DNA of 64,000 nt, from NCBI GenBank assembly GCA_042691655.1, contig CP170506.1, forward strand, positions 4,402,001 through 4,466,000, in the 5' to 3' direction. Positions within the stretch are counted from its first letter, which is position 1. Every line of letters starts with the position of its first letter. Below, one piece after another: positions 18,879 to 27,204 of this stretch. A program made the translations under genes and the position numbers. The notes under the pieces were generated by a model that was given only the letters and a program-made list of their open reading frames with translations, did no database searches and was not told where the DNA came from. This DNA is from UBA695 sp042691655. Lineage in GTDB: Bacteria > Verrucomicrobiota > Verrucomicrobiia > Chthoniobacterales > Chthoniobacteraceae.

Positions 18879-20030
18879 ATGCATTCTCTCGACGAAAAAG
18901 TAAACTTCTGCGAACTGGCAATCCGCTACCTGACCGGAATCGCATCCGATGCCGAATGCCAACTGTTGCGCGAACGGCTGGAGGAGCCGGGAAACGATGC
19001 TTTGTTCGAAGACTTGCGGCTTGGCTGGGAGAAGTCGCCAAAAGCCCTCGATAACGCCTGCGATGCCGATGACGTCTTCCGAAGAGTCGCGCAGGCGGTA
19101 TCGTCCGAAACCGAAGAGGCACTGGAGACCGTGCAATCGAGCCCAATTGGCATCCGCCGCTGGTTCACCGGCCCGGTGTTGGCTGTGGCGGCCTCGATTG
19201 CTATCGCCGCCTTTTCATCAATCCTTTGGTTCAAGCCCCACGCACCCGGCACGGTAAAAACACAACCGATTGCCTGGGTGCAGCAAACGTGCGGCGTAAG
19301 CGAGCGGATGCAAGTATCCCTTGAGGATGGCACCAAAATCACACTCAACAGCGGAAGCACCCTATCTCATCCCAAAGCATTTGGCTCCCGCAGCCGCGTC
19401 GTCCGCCTTACCGGGGAGGCTTTCTTCGATGTTACCCACGATGAAAGCCGGCCGTTCATCGTCGAAACGCCAACTCTCAGGATCAAGGTGCTCGGCACCC
19501 AGTTTAACGTGCAAGCATTTGCCGATGGGAGCGAAGCAAAGGTCTCCCTCGTAAAAGGAAAAGTGGAGGTCTCCGAACTCACTCCAAGCGTATCCGGTCA
19601 GGCCAACGCGCCCAAACCGGTGTACCTGACCCCTGGCCAGGAATATGAGCGTGCTCCTGAAACGAGGAAAGCGGATATCAAGCCCATTTCCGCCCAAGCG
19701 GCAACCGGCTGGATGCAGGACCGTTTTTTCTGGAATCTCGAACCCGCAGCATCCGCCATGCACCAGTTGGAGCGGCGCTTTGGTATCACCGTGGAATTTA
19801 CCGATCGCAAACTCGGCAGGTTGAGGTTGAGTGGCCTTTTCGAACAGAAATCGTTGGAAGAAATTTTTGAGACGCTGCACGTAACGGAGGTTTTCGATTA
19901 TAAAATCGTGCGTGAAAACAGCGGAAAAATCGCGCGGGTGATCCTTTCACCCGGCACCATGTCTGCCCCCACCGCGCCAACACCGCCAATATCTTCGTCC
20001 GGCGCCACTGGCAATTCGGGAGGCTTGTAA
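18879..20030 (+). CDS. FecR-family anti-sigma/signal transducer
   Basis: The protein has 383 residues. The N-terminal cytoplasmic part (about 1-90) holds the anti-sigma helices ('FCELAIRYLTGIASDAECQLL'). One membrane helix lies at about 97-120 (VLAVAASIAIAAFSSILWF). The periplasmic FecR domain runs at about 135-250 ('QVSLEDGTKITLNSGSTL', 'RVVRLTGEAFFDV', 'IKVLGTQFNVQAF'), followed by a C-terminal STN-like DUF4974 region at about 285-360 ('LEPAASAMHQLERRFGITVEF'). It controls the sigma factor encoded two genes upstream. The tail overlaps, on the other strand, a transposase remnant's read-through, so the region after 20030 marks the edge of rearranged DNA. Confidence 0.9.
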   Translation: MHSLDEKVNFCELAIRYLTGIASDAECQLLRERLEEPGNDALFEDLRLGWEKSPKALDNACDADDVFRRVAQAVSSETEEALETVQSSPIGIRRWFTGPVLAVAASIAIAAFSSILWFKPHAPGTVKTQPIAWVQQTCGVSERMQVSLEDGTKITLNSGSTLSHPKAFGSRSRVVRLTGEAFFDVTHDESRPFIVETPTLRIKVLGTQFNVQAFADGSEAKVSLVKGKVEVSELTPSVSGQANAPKPVYLTPGQEYERAPETRKADIKPISAQAATGWMQDRFFWNLEPAASAMHQLERRFGITVEFTDRKLGRLRLSGLFEQKSLEEIFETLHVTEVFDYKIVRENSGKIARVILSPGTMSAPTAPTPPISSSGATGNSGGL

Positions 20031-20039
20031 TACCAACTC

Positions 20040-20735
20040 GCTGAAACAAAAAGACTGCCAGAGGAAAGCACCAAGGCAGCGGGCCGGAATCTGGAGGCGG
20101 GATTCCAAAAATACCAATGGCTTGTTTTCCAGACCTTGATGCGGACGGACCGTGTTGTAGTAGGCCTCGTAATCGCGGATCAAATAGTTCAAATGGTGCT
20201 CGCCAAAGACGACGAACTGGCTGAGAAATTCCTGCTTGATAGATTGCACGAACCGTTCGGAAAAGGCGTTAACATGGATGAAGAAGAGAACGTAGTAGGT
20301 CACCTTTCCACACCCAGTCCACATGTCTTTCACAAAAAAAACGCAGGCCCAAAGCGTGTCCATGTGACGCCTCAAAAACAATGCCCAGTCCCCTGCTCTT
20401 TTTCCAGGATTCGGATGAAAGCCGTCCTTGATCAGGATCTTCTTCACCGTGTTTCGCGCGACGATGATCCCGAGCTTCCGGAGTTCTCCTTGGATGCGGG
20501 AGTAACCCCAAGCGTTCTCTTTGGCGAAACGCAAGATCAGGTCCTCCACGTTTTGCGGCACTGGCGGTCGCCCCTGAAGCGACGCCGCGTTCCTAGCGCC
20601 AGCGCTTGCCCGGCCCTCATTCCTCCAGCAAAGGAACGTCTTGTAATTCACAATGGAAAACAACTCCTGGATCGCATTGCCCAGCGGCGCTCCCAGACGA
20701 ACCAAAAGCGAGCGTTCCGCCGCCGTCGTGCGCAT
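20040..20735 (-). pseudogene. Internally deleted rve-type (DDE) transposase remnant
   Basis: The minus-strand frame contains the N-terminal HTH portion ('ILRFAKENAWGYSRIQGELRKLGI') and start of the integrase core ('DMWTGCGKVTYYVLFFIHV'), then jumps directly to the C-terminal part ('AFSERFVQSIKQEFLSQFV', 'YNTVRPHQGLENKPL'). In intact relatives a stretch of roughly 70 residues carrying the second catalytic Asp lies between these two blocks; here it is missing without a frameshift. The frame then reads on into fecR antisense, which is not part of the element. It is an inactive relic, and it interrupts the radical SAM gene that begins at 20796. Confidence 0.75.
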
Positions 20736-20796
20736 CAGCGTAGCAATAGCGACAGCGGAAATTACACGAACCGGTGAGATGTAGAGTGAGATGCAC
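20704..20796 (-). pseudogene. 5' fragment of a radical SAM enzyme gene
   Basis: A GTG start at 20796, 13 bases after the stop of the preceding gene, opens 'MHLTLHLTGSCNFRCRYCYA', which has the radical SAM cluster motif CxxxCxxC (Cys11, Cys15, Cys18) at the expected distance from the start. After about 30 residues the homology ends in sequence shared with the transposase remnant, and the frame stops at 20617. No SPASM or TIM-barrel remainder exists downstream, since fecR follows. The position directly after three leader-motif genes suggests that the enzyme once acted with them. Assignment to a subfamily is not possible from this fragment. Confidence 0.65.
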
Positions 20797-20809
20797 GGCG
20801 AAAATGTTA

Positions 20810-21202
20810 CTATTGGCCAGATTGCTTAGATGTCTGTTGTTGCGCGGCCTTCGCCTCGTCTTCTGGCACAAGTGACCGAGGCGTCGCGATAATCCCTGGC
20901 GTTGGGACAAATTCTTGGGGAATTTGCGCTCTACGTGTCTGCTCCGAAGCCGCTCTAGATTCATCTTCGGAAACCGCAGATCGCGGAACGGCCACCTTAC
21001 CCATTGTTCTTCCCCAGTTCGCGCGATATGGGTCGGTGCAAGACTGATTCATCAACGCCAGCGCTCCCGCTAGCGCGCCGAGAACGGCTCGATTTCCACC
21101 CCAACGTCGCGGCACTGCGCGGAGGCGTTCCGGATCTTGTCGCAGGTTTTCCTGTGTCGGATATTCCGGGACGCGGTAGCCTTCAAGAGAGTGAAGTTTC
21201 AT
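20810..21202 (-). CDS. Small leader-motif protein C (truncated paralogue)
   Basis: The protein has 130 residues from the ATG at 21202. It begins 'MKLHSLEGYRVPEYPTQENL', continues 'PERLRAVPRRW' and has a hydrophobic segment 'AVLGALAGALALMNQSC'. This N-terminal motif is shared with the two genes upstream (21216-22238 and 22253-23086). Its C-terminal part is short: 'IIATPRSLVPEDEAKAAQQ' lines up with 'TPPLFLTEDEARAVIEEEA' of the paralogues but the rest of their domain is absent. It is a naturally short relative or a trimmed copy. It starts 13 bases after its neighbour's stop and is followed by the radical SAM fragment. The function is unknown. Confidence 0.7.
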   Translation of the reverse strand: MKLHSLEGYRVPEYPTQENLRQDPERLRAVPRRWGGNRAVLGALAGALALMNQSCTDPYRANWGRTMGKVAVPRSAVSEDESRAASEQTRRAQIPQEFVPTPGIIATPRSLVPEDEAKAAQQQTSKQSGQ

Positions 21203-21215
21203 GGGCGCAGCCAGA

Positions 21216-22238
21216 TTAGATAACACCTTGAGCCTTGAGCCAAGCGATGAAGTCGCGCACTTGGCTGCGCAGTTCTTCTGCGCTCTCTGCCTTTGCCGTG
21301 GCGTCGTAAGCCTTCTCATATTCCAGCCAGGCTTTCCTCTGCGCTTCGGCCAGTGCCTCTTTCTCTTCTTTGCTTGGTTCCTTGCCGTTCTGGGCTGGCG
21401 CTGAGGGAAAGTTTGGATATGGCGGACGTTTGGATGCGCCGACGGCGGGGTCATAAAAGACCCCCACAGTGCCGGGTTCTTTTGTTTTTCCGAGCCCACG
21501 CGCAAGCCTCTGGGCGGCTCCTCGCACGTCATAATATGAAACGCTGGAGCAGGAATAGATATAAGATTCAATGGCCTTCAGTGTGCCATCGGGCAATTTT
21601 TCATAGTTTAGTACGCCGCCGCGTGCCCTCGTCTCAAAATCTTCGCGCGTCACGAACCGGTAGCCAATCTGTTTTTTGGGGTTCCACCCTGTCAGGTCGA
21701 GTTCCACATCGCGAGATACCTCTTGAGTCTGCTCGGGACTTTTCTTCCGATACCTTTCCTCCAGGTTGCTCGTCCCCTTAACGGTCCACGTGCGTCTGCC
21801 GTCGGGTGCGGTACCGGTGATAGTTGGGTTTGGCTTTGGGTCTTCCCAGACAATAAATTTCTCTAGAAACGGCACGGGAACTTTGCTGAGTTTATGACCG
21901 CGCTCGGTGAAGTCCACTCCCGCTTTTTTGGCTTCCTCTTCGATTACTTCGCGGGCTTCGGCTTCCGTCAGAAAAACCGGCGGGGTTACGACGACACACC
22001 CAAATGCACCCTGCCCCTTGCCATGCGCAAAAAGCGGAGCAACGCGCAAGGCGGGTTTATCCGCCGCCCTTGCTGTGGGCTGTTCCATTAGGGCAAGGAG
22101 CCCGGCGAGGGTGCCGAGAACCAGCGGACTGTTATGCCAGCGCCGAGGGAGCACCCGGAGGAGTTCCGGATGCTGGGCGAGTATCCCGCTCGTTGGATAT
22201 CCCGGTTCACGGTAGCTCTTGATGGGGGTAAGTTTCAT
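21216..22238 (-). CDS. Leader-motif protein B, unknown function
   Basis: The protein has 340 residues. Its N-terminal motif 'MKLTPIKSYREPGYPTSG' is followed by 'HPELLRVLPRRW' and a hydrophobic helix 'PLVLGTLAGLLALMEQ' at about residues 39-55, so the first ~35 residues precede a membrane or signal segment. The mature part has 'TPPVFLTEAEAREVIEEEAKK', a middle 'DLTGWNPKKQIGYRFVTREDF', a 'VGVFYDP' block, a charged Lys/Glu-rich stretch and the ending 'LRSQVRDFIAWLKAQGVI'. All of these blocks recur in the next gene upstream. No catalytic motif was recognised. Gaps to neighbours are 14 and 13 bases, consistent with one operon. Confidence 0.75.
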   Translation of the reverse strand: MKLTPIKSYREPGYPTSGILAQHPELLRVLPRRWHNSPLVLGTLAGLLALMEQPTARAADKPALRVAPLFAHGKGQGAFGCVVVTPPVFLTEAEAREVIEEEAKKAGVDFTERGHKLSKVPVPFLEKFIVWEDPKPNPTITGTAPDGRRTWTVKGTSNLEERYRKKSPEQTQEVSRDVELDLTGWNPKKQIGYRFVTREDFETRARGGVLNYEKLPDGTLKAIESYIYSCSSVSYYDVRGAAQRLARGLGKTKEPGTVGVFYDPAVGASKRPPYPNFPSAPAQNGKEPSKEEKEALAEAQRKAWLEYEKAYDATAKAESAEELRSQVRDFIAWLKAQGVI

Positions 22239-22252
22239 AGCTGGGTTCTAAA

Positions 22253-23086
22253 TTACTGAATCACTCCTTCATCTTTCAGCCATTCGATGAAATCCCTAAC
22301 CTGCCCGCGCAGTTCCTCGTTGCCTCGTTTTGCCGCATCGGCGTTGCGTTTTTCCCAGTAGTCGCGGTAGGGATTTGGAGTCGGATTTGTGAGTGGTTGG
22401 TTTTCCGAAGCGTTTGCGACAATCTCCTTTTTCGATTCAGCGGCATTCGGATGGCTCAACTTTCGTGGCCGTCCTCCCATCGGATCATAAAAGACGGCCA
22501 CCGCGTCCGTTCCCTTGGCGTATTCGGCCTTGGTTCTTTTTACGCAAGCTGCTGCATCATAAACGGTGACATTCGAATCGCGATTTCTGTCATTCTCTTC
22601 CCAATCCGTGAACTCTCTCCGGTATACGAATTTGTAGCCGATATGGAGCTTGGGGTTCCATCCATCAAGTTCAGTCTCGTCTTTTTTGTGCGGTTTCCGT
22701 GTCATCCCGGGAATTTTGGTGCTCTTGTGAATCCATGACGGCAAAAAAGCGAATGGATCAGTGACCGGCAGGTCGAGGCCGCGAAGGGTGCGACCATGCT
22801 CAGGAAATTCCACGCCAGCTTTCCGGGCTTCCTCCTCGATGACCGCGCGGGCTTCGTCTTCAGTCAAAAACAGCGGTGGAGTGGCAATAGCGCCTACCGT
22901 GCGTGCTTGAGATAACAACAAAACCGCCATTGCCGTTACTCCCACGAACCCGGCCATTCTTGTGAGAACGCCGCCGCCTTCGCGCCACCTTCGGGGAAGT
23001 TTTCGGAGGAGTTCCGGGTCCTGTACGAACACTTCCTTTGTTGGATAGGCAGGCTCAGGATAATCCTTCAGTGGAGTGAGCTTCAT
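22253..23086 (-). CDS. Leader-motif protein A, unknown function
   Basis: The protein has 277 residues and is a paralogue of the next two genes. The start 'MKLTPLKDYPEPAYPTKE' is followed by 'DPELLRKLPRRW' and a hydrophobic segment 'GFVGVTAMAVLLLSQA'. The mature domain has 'TPPLFLTEDEARAVIEEEA', 'LDGWNPKLHIGYKFVYRREF', 'AVAVFYDPMGG' and the ending 'LRGQVRDFIEWLKDEGVI'. The family is not one I can name. It lies 24 bases after the CapA-fusion gene's stop. The same Asp-Pro-Glu-Leu-Leu-Arg block recurring in front of a membrane-like helix in three neighbours looks like a recognition sequence, which is inference. Confidence 0.75.
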   Translation of the reverse strand: MKLTPLKDYPEPAYPTKEVFVQDPELLRKLPRRWREGGGVLTRMAGFVGVTAMAVLLLSQARTVGAIATPPLFLTEDEARAVIEEEARKAGVEFPEHGRTLRGLDLPVTDPFAFLPSWIHKSTKIPGMTRKPHKKDETELDGWNPKLHIGYKFVYRREFTDWEENDRNRDSNVTVYDAAACVKRTKAEYAKGTDAVAVFYDPMGGRPRKLSHPNAAESKKEIVANASENQPLTNPTPNPYRDYWEKRNADAAKRGNEELRGQVRDFIEWLKDEGVIQ

Positions 23087-23110
23087 AGGGGGCCGATTGC
23101 CACGATTCTT

Positions 23111-25561
23111 TCAGAACGTGGGCGGCGGATCAAGCGCACTTCCGGGGAATCCGCCCTTGTCGAGTTGGATGGGAATCAGGCAGGCGTCGGGAGACGGATT
23201 GAGATGCGTTAGGCTGATTTGTAACAATGCGCCATGGCTCCAACTATCGAGCGCTGGGGCACCGTCAAAGACAAGATTCCCGAGGGAATACGCGACGGGG
23301 CATCCGTGGTAGGATTCGAGCGGCTGAATACAATGAGGATGGGAACCGGCGATCGCGTCAACCCCGTGGTCGATGAGCCAGCGGGCAAGGCTACGTTGCT
23401 CGTCGGTAACGCGAGAAGTGTCCTCTTCACCCCAGTGAACCAGGAAAACAACCAAATTTGCCTTGGAACGGGCCTGGCGAATAGCCTGCAATAGAGGTTC
23501 GTGGGAGAGAATGGCATCGTCTTCGGTTTTGCGGTCTTCCAACGCATTATATGCTAGGATGGCAACCCTTTGATTCCCTAACGGTGCGAAGAAAGGAACC
23601 GAAACAGCGTCCGTTGGGGACTCAGTTACCCCAACGGCTCCGATGTTTTCACGTTTGAGGCGCGCGACACAATCGCGTAACGCAGCGCGGCCACAGTCAC
23701 CGGCATGATTGTTTGCCAAACCAGCAACGTCCACTTTGGCTGATCGGAGCGCCCTGGCGGCTTCGATTGGTGCCCTGAATATGTAGTGCTTGCCGGGTAT
23801 GGGCGTGCCTTTGCCAGAAATGACGCATTCGAGATTCACGACGCGAAGAGAAGCGCTCTCCCACAAGTCCCGAATGCCCGCAAAAGGATCCACTCCAGAT
23901 TTCACTCGTTCTCCCACTGTTCGTGCGAGCATGACGTCGCCGCCAATGAGGATGCGCGACTCAGGGGCTGGGTGAGGCACGCGCAAAAGGTCAAATGGAA
24001 CATCCTTTCGCAATTCCAGGAGTTTCTGCAACGGCACCACTTCGGGCACTCCTTCCAGGTGGTGCGCGACCAAATCCCCACCGTCCAGCACTCCGAGCGG
24101 CGGCCGATCCGTCATTAGCGCCGCGACATGATTCCCGAAATGAACGATGAGACCAGACTCCACGTCCTCTTTTGTAAACTTCGTTTCTCCAAGGATGGCA
24201 GGTGCGGCCACCGGTTCTAAATAGCGACGGAGCTGTTTGGGGTTTGACCAAGGCACGCAGCGCCCCTGCCGTCGGAGTGCATAGACGACAAAGTTTGCGC
24301 AGTCGGCTCCCCAGCCAGTTTCTGGGCCGGTATCGTTTCCGTTCTGCAACAAGCCACTCCCAAAAAGATAGAGGAGACCAAACTGTTCGGTGATTGCCGC
24401 GTGAAATCCTGCTCCGGCAAACCGGCGCAGTTCAATCACGGGTGTTTCGCGGACCCATCCCTTACCTTGAACGTGCGCTTTGACTCGCACGCTCCCGCAA
24501 CCTGATTTCGCGTCGAAGAACGGTTGTAGAATATCGGGGCTCAAAGTGTTGCCGTGAGCATTTAGAACAACTTCCTTCCAACGCGGGCGCGGGGGATCGC
24601 CTGTCGCAAATGGGCCTTCATCCGCCCGTTGCGCGGTGAGGTTGCAACTTGGAAATGCAGGCACCAATGCGAACCATATCACCTCCTTTGCGGGGGCATC
24701 CCATGGTTCCGCAACGAGTTCCATTTCCAAAGGCTCTAAGACGGGGACGCGCCAAATACAGTCGGTCGAAGGGGACCGGCCTCGCACAGCCACATGGAAT
24801 TGCGGTGCTTCTGCTGCCCACTTGCGCAGCAGCACTTTCCATCTTTTGGTGTCCCGGCTAACGGTCACGCGGTCACGGTTTGCGAGAATCACCGCACGCA
24901 ACTTCTCCGGCGCGCCGCGAATATCGTAAAAGGGGACGGTTTTGCCCCGCTCGCGAAGGTCCTTGGCTCGCTGGGACTGGTCATTGCTAACCACAGCAAA
25001 CGGCTCAAACTCCACCGTCGCTGTCGGGAGAGAAAATGCCGCTTCGAGTGCCAGTTGCACAAGCCGGTGAGCCTCCGGATCGCCCGTCAGGTATGGACGC
25101 GAAATTCCAATGGTTACCGCTCTTAGGTTGCGTACACCCGTCAAGAAACTCCATACACGCTCGAACGCGGTGGCTTGTGCAACGGGTTCCATGCCCGAAA
25201 AGTAATCCAGGTCGACCGTCACCACGACTGGCCCCCCCTCGGCAAACCGAGCGCGCAGGTCGTCGAGCCCAGCCACGCTATACCGGCCTCCAAAGGAACC
25301 GCTACGCCGGGGCGCTGCTTCAAGGTGCCCATCAAGGTATTCGACGGCGTCCGATTGTAGTCGCGAAGCCTCGGCCGGAGCCACTTTCTCACGAGGCACC
25401 CAGATTACCTTCGAGAAAGGGGTGGGCATCAATGGTTCGATCCACCCGAAGCACTGCACGACACCCGCCCGCCGCCACTCTTCCAGGCGCTGCTCCCGAT
25501 CTGCCTTGGAATAGACCCGCCGCATCTGAGTCCGCAAGGTAGTGTCCAGATTCTTTCGCAC
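23111..25561 (-). pseudogene. UPF0489-NlpC/P60-CapA fusion, 3' portion cut by IS256-family insertion
   Basis: The frame encodes 816 residues, the first few from the terminal repeat of the IS element (GTG at 25561); host sequence resumes at 25537. Domains in order: the rest of a UPF0489 domain (about 10-230, with metal-site-like 'VTVDLDYFSG'), an NlpC/P60-like Cys-His domain (about 410-530, 'GADCANFVVYALRRQG' and 'HFGNHVAAL'), and a CapA/PGA_cap metallophosphatase-like domain (about 545-790, 'GGDVMLAR', 'NLECVISGKG', 'LANNHAGDCG', 'GSHPHCIQPLE', 'YSLGNLVFD'). The missing start of the gene is at 26981-27204. Joining the two parts without the IS and one target copy gives an 880-residue secreted protein in one frame. 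Confidence 0.85.
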
Positions 25562-25616
25562 TTTCAGTTGATGGCCTGAGGAAGGTTGGTCTTTGTTTTT
25601 GGGTTTCTTGTTTGGT

Positions 25617-25650
25617 TTTGATATCCGCCCCCGCGGGGGCGGATATCAAA
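25617..25650. terminator. 34-bp perfect palindrome after the IS transposase
   Basis: TTTGATATCCGCCCCCG is followed immediately by its exact reverse complement, with no loop spacer beyond the turn, 8 bases downstream of the transposase stop. A GC-rich stem of this kind would end transcription leaving the element, or block outside transcription entering it. A run of T follows on the minus strand only weakly. Terminator is the simplest reading. Confidence 0.5.
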
Positions 25651-25658
25651 TTTGTCGA

Positions 25659-26909
25659 TCAGGCTACGGCTTCCTCTGTGGCTGATGGGTTCTCGCGCAG
25701 GCGGCTCATGTCCAGGTAGCGCTTGCTGCCCCACTTGGTTCCGGCGATGTGCCGCAGCCGCGCGGCTGCGAGCATCAAGGCACTCTGGCCGTCGGGGAAG
25801 GAACCTACCACTCGGGTTCGTCGCCGGATTTCCCGGATTACGCGTTCCAGCGGGTTGTTGGTTCGCAGGTTGCGCCAGTGTTCGCGGGGGAAGTGCATGT
25901 AGCTCAATGTCTCCTCGATGCCCGTCGCGACCAGTTCCGCTGCTTTGCCAAGCTTCATTTCCCGCAGTTTAAAGACGACCGCCTTTGCCTTTTCCTGCGC
26001 CGCAGCCAGGTCTTCCTGGGCATGGATCGCTTTGAGCATGGCCACCACTTCCTTGACTTTCCCACTCGGCACCGCCGTCCATACGTTGCGGTAAAAATGC
26101 ACCGTGCATCGCTGCCATTTCGCTTCTGGGTAAAAATCCGCAAGGCTTTCTACCAGCCCCAGGCACTTGTCGCTCACGAAGAGCTTTACTCCGGCCAAAC
26201 CCCGCTGCTTCAACCCCCGCATGAAGTTCGTCCAGCTTTCCTTGTCCTCCTTGGTTCCTTCGGCCACTGCTAGCACTTCACGATAGCCGTCCTGGTTAAC
26301 TCCCACGGCGATCAAAATGCTCACGTTTTTAACCTCTCCGCCCCAGCTTCGCTTAAGCCATACCCCGTCGAGATAGACGTAGGCAAAGCGGCCTTCGATG
26401 GGCCGGTTGCGCCACTCCTCAATCTGCCCGTAGATCTTCTGGTTTAAATCGCTCACCACGCTCGGGCTTACCCGGGTTCCCCAGAGCGCCTCGGTAATGT
26501 CCTCGACCCGCCGCACGCTCACTCCGGCCAAATACATTTCGACGAGCGCCTCCTCGACGCTGCTCTCCCGGCGCTTGTAGCGTTCGATGATTGCCGTTTC
26601 AAAGGGCAGGCTCCGCAGCTTGGGCACCTTCAAACTGACTTCGCCTGCTTTGGTATGCAGTTGCCGTTCGTAATGCCCCGCTCGGGTGTCAGCCCGATCC
26701 CCGCTGCGCTCATAACGCTTCGCCCCGCACAACCGGTCTGCCTCCGCGTCTAGTAGCGCGTTCAACGTCTCCTCAACCGCCTCTAGTACCACCCCGCTCA
26801 GGTGTTCTTTAATCCTTCCTTCGTCGATACTTATGATCTTGCCGTGGCCTTCGGCCCCGGCTACGGCGCTACCCGCCGTTTCCTGCGTTTCTTCTTTGTA
26901 TTCGCTCAT
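25659..26909 (-). CDS. IS256 (mutator-type) family transposase
   Basis: The protein has 416 residues from the ATG at 26909 (MSEYKEETQE), preceded by an AGAGAG-rich ribosome-binding stretch; an upstream in-frame GTG at 26945 is less likely. Recognisable blocks: N-terminal 'EETLNALLDAEADRLCGA', the first catalytic Asp in 'YVYLDGVWLK', the second in 'LFVSDKCLGLVES', the C/H pair of the mutator signature in 'QRCTVHFYRNV', and the Glu in 'LRTNNPLERVIREIRRR'. Length and motifs are those of an intact enzyme that cuts and moves the surrounding element. No frameshift was seen, so it may still be active. Confidence 0.95.
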   Translation of the reverse strand: MSEYKEETQETAGSAVAGAEGHGKIISIDEGRIKEHLSGVVLEAVEETLNALLDAEADRLCGAKRYERSGDRADTRAGHYERQLHTKAGEVSLKVPKLRSLPFETAIIERYKRRESSVEEALVEMYLAGVSVRRVEDITEALWGTRVSPSVVSDLNQKIYGQIEEWRNRPIEGRFAYVYLDGVWLKRSWGGEVKNVSILIAVGVNQDGYREVLAVAEGTKEDKESWTNFMRGLKQRGLAGVKLFVSDKCLGLVESLADFYPEAKWQRCTVHFYRNVWTAVPSGKVKEVVAMLKAIHAQEDLAAAQEKAKAVVFKLREMKLGKAAELVATGIEETLSYMHFPREHWRNLRTNNPLERVIREIRRRTRVVGSFPDGQSALMLAAARLRHIAGTKWGSKRYLDMSRLRENPSATEEAVA

Positions 26910-26970
26910 GGGTTGCTCTCTTTTTGCCAACCTTCCTCTTACCACCCCAAAAAAATGTGCGAAAGAATTA

Positions 26971-27204
26971 CTACGTCATCGTCCGCAATTCGTCAGAATC
27001 AAAAATCCCTGACGCATCGCTGTGCGCGTCGAAATGGATCAGCGTGCATTCCTCGCCGAGGTCCAAGTGCTGCGCCAGCCAGGAAAAGGACCCCGCGTGG
27101 TTATCTTCAAGGTAAATTGGGAGTGAGATAGGAGGCGTCGATGCAGCCGCAGCACAAACCCAAGCGAGAACTACGGTCAATACCGAGGAAAACTTCGCAG
27201 TCAT
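26971..27204 (-). pseudogene. 5' portion of the UPF0489-NlpC/P60-CapA gene
   Basis: The ATG at 27204 overlaps the stop of the upstream gene (ATGA), typical of translational coupling. It encodes a signal peptide (SSVLTVVLAWVCAAAAS) and the start of a UPF0489 domain with 'PIYLEDNHAGSFSWLAQHL' and the metal-binding-like 'IHFDAHSD'. Host sequence ends at 26981; the last few codons before the TAG at 26971 come from the IS terminal repeat. The rest of the gene lies beyond the element, from 25529 down to 23111. Confidence 0.8.

Larger units (their letters stand above)
25538..26980 (-). mobile_element. IS256-family insertion sequence with 8-bp target duplication
   Basis: The element is 1,443 bp. Outer ends read GGTAGTGTCCAG-ATTCTTTCGCAC (left) and, reverse-complemented, GATGACGTAGTA-ATTCTTTCGCAC (right): a shared 12-bp inner block plus weaker outer matches, and a further shared GAGGAAGGTTGG inside. 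It is flanked by GTCCGCAA at 25530-25537 and 26981-26988, an 8-bp duplication as expected for this family. It contains one transposase gene and, just after its stop, a 34-bp perfect palindrome. The intact duplication suggests a fairly recent insertion. Confidence 0.88.
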
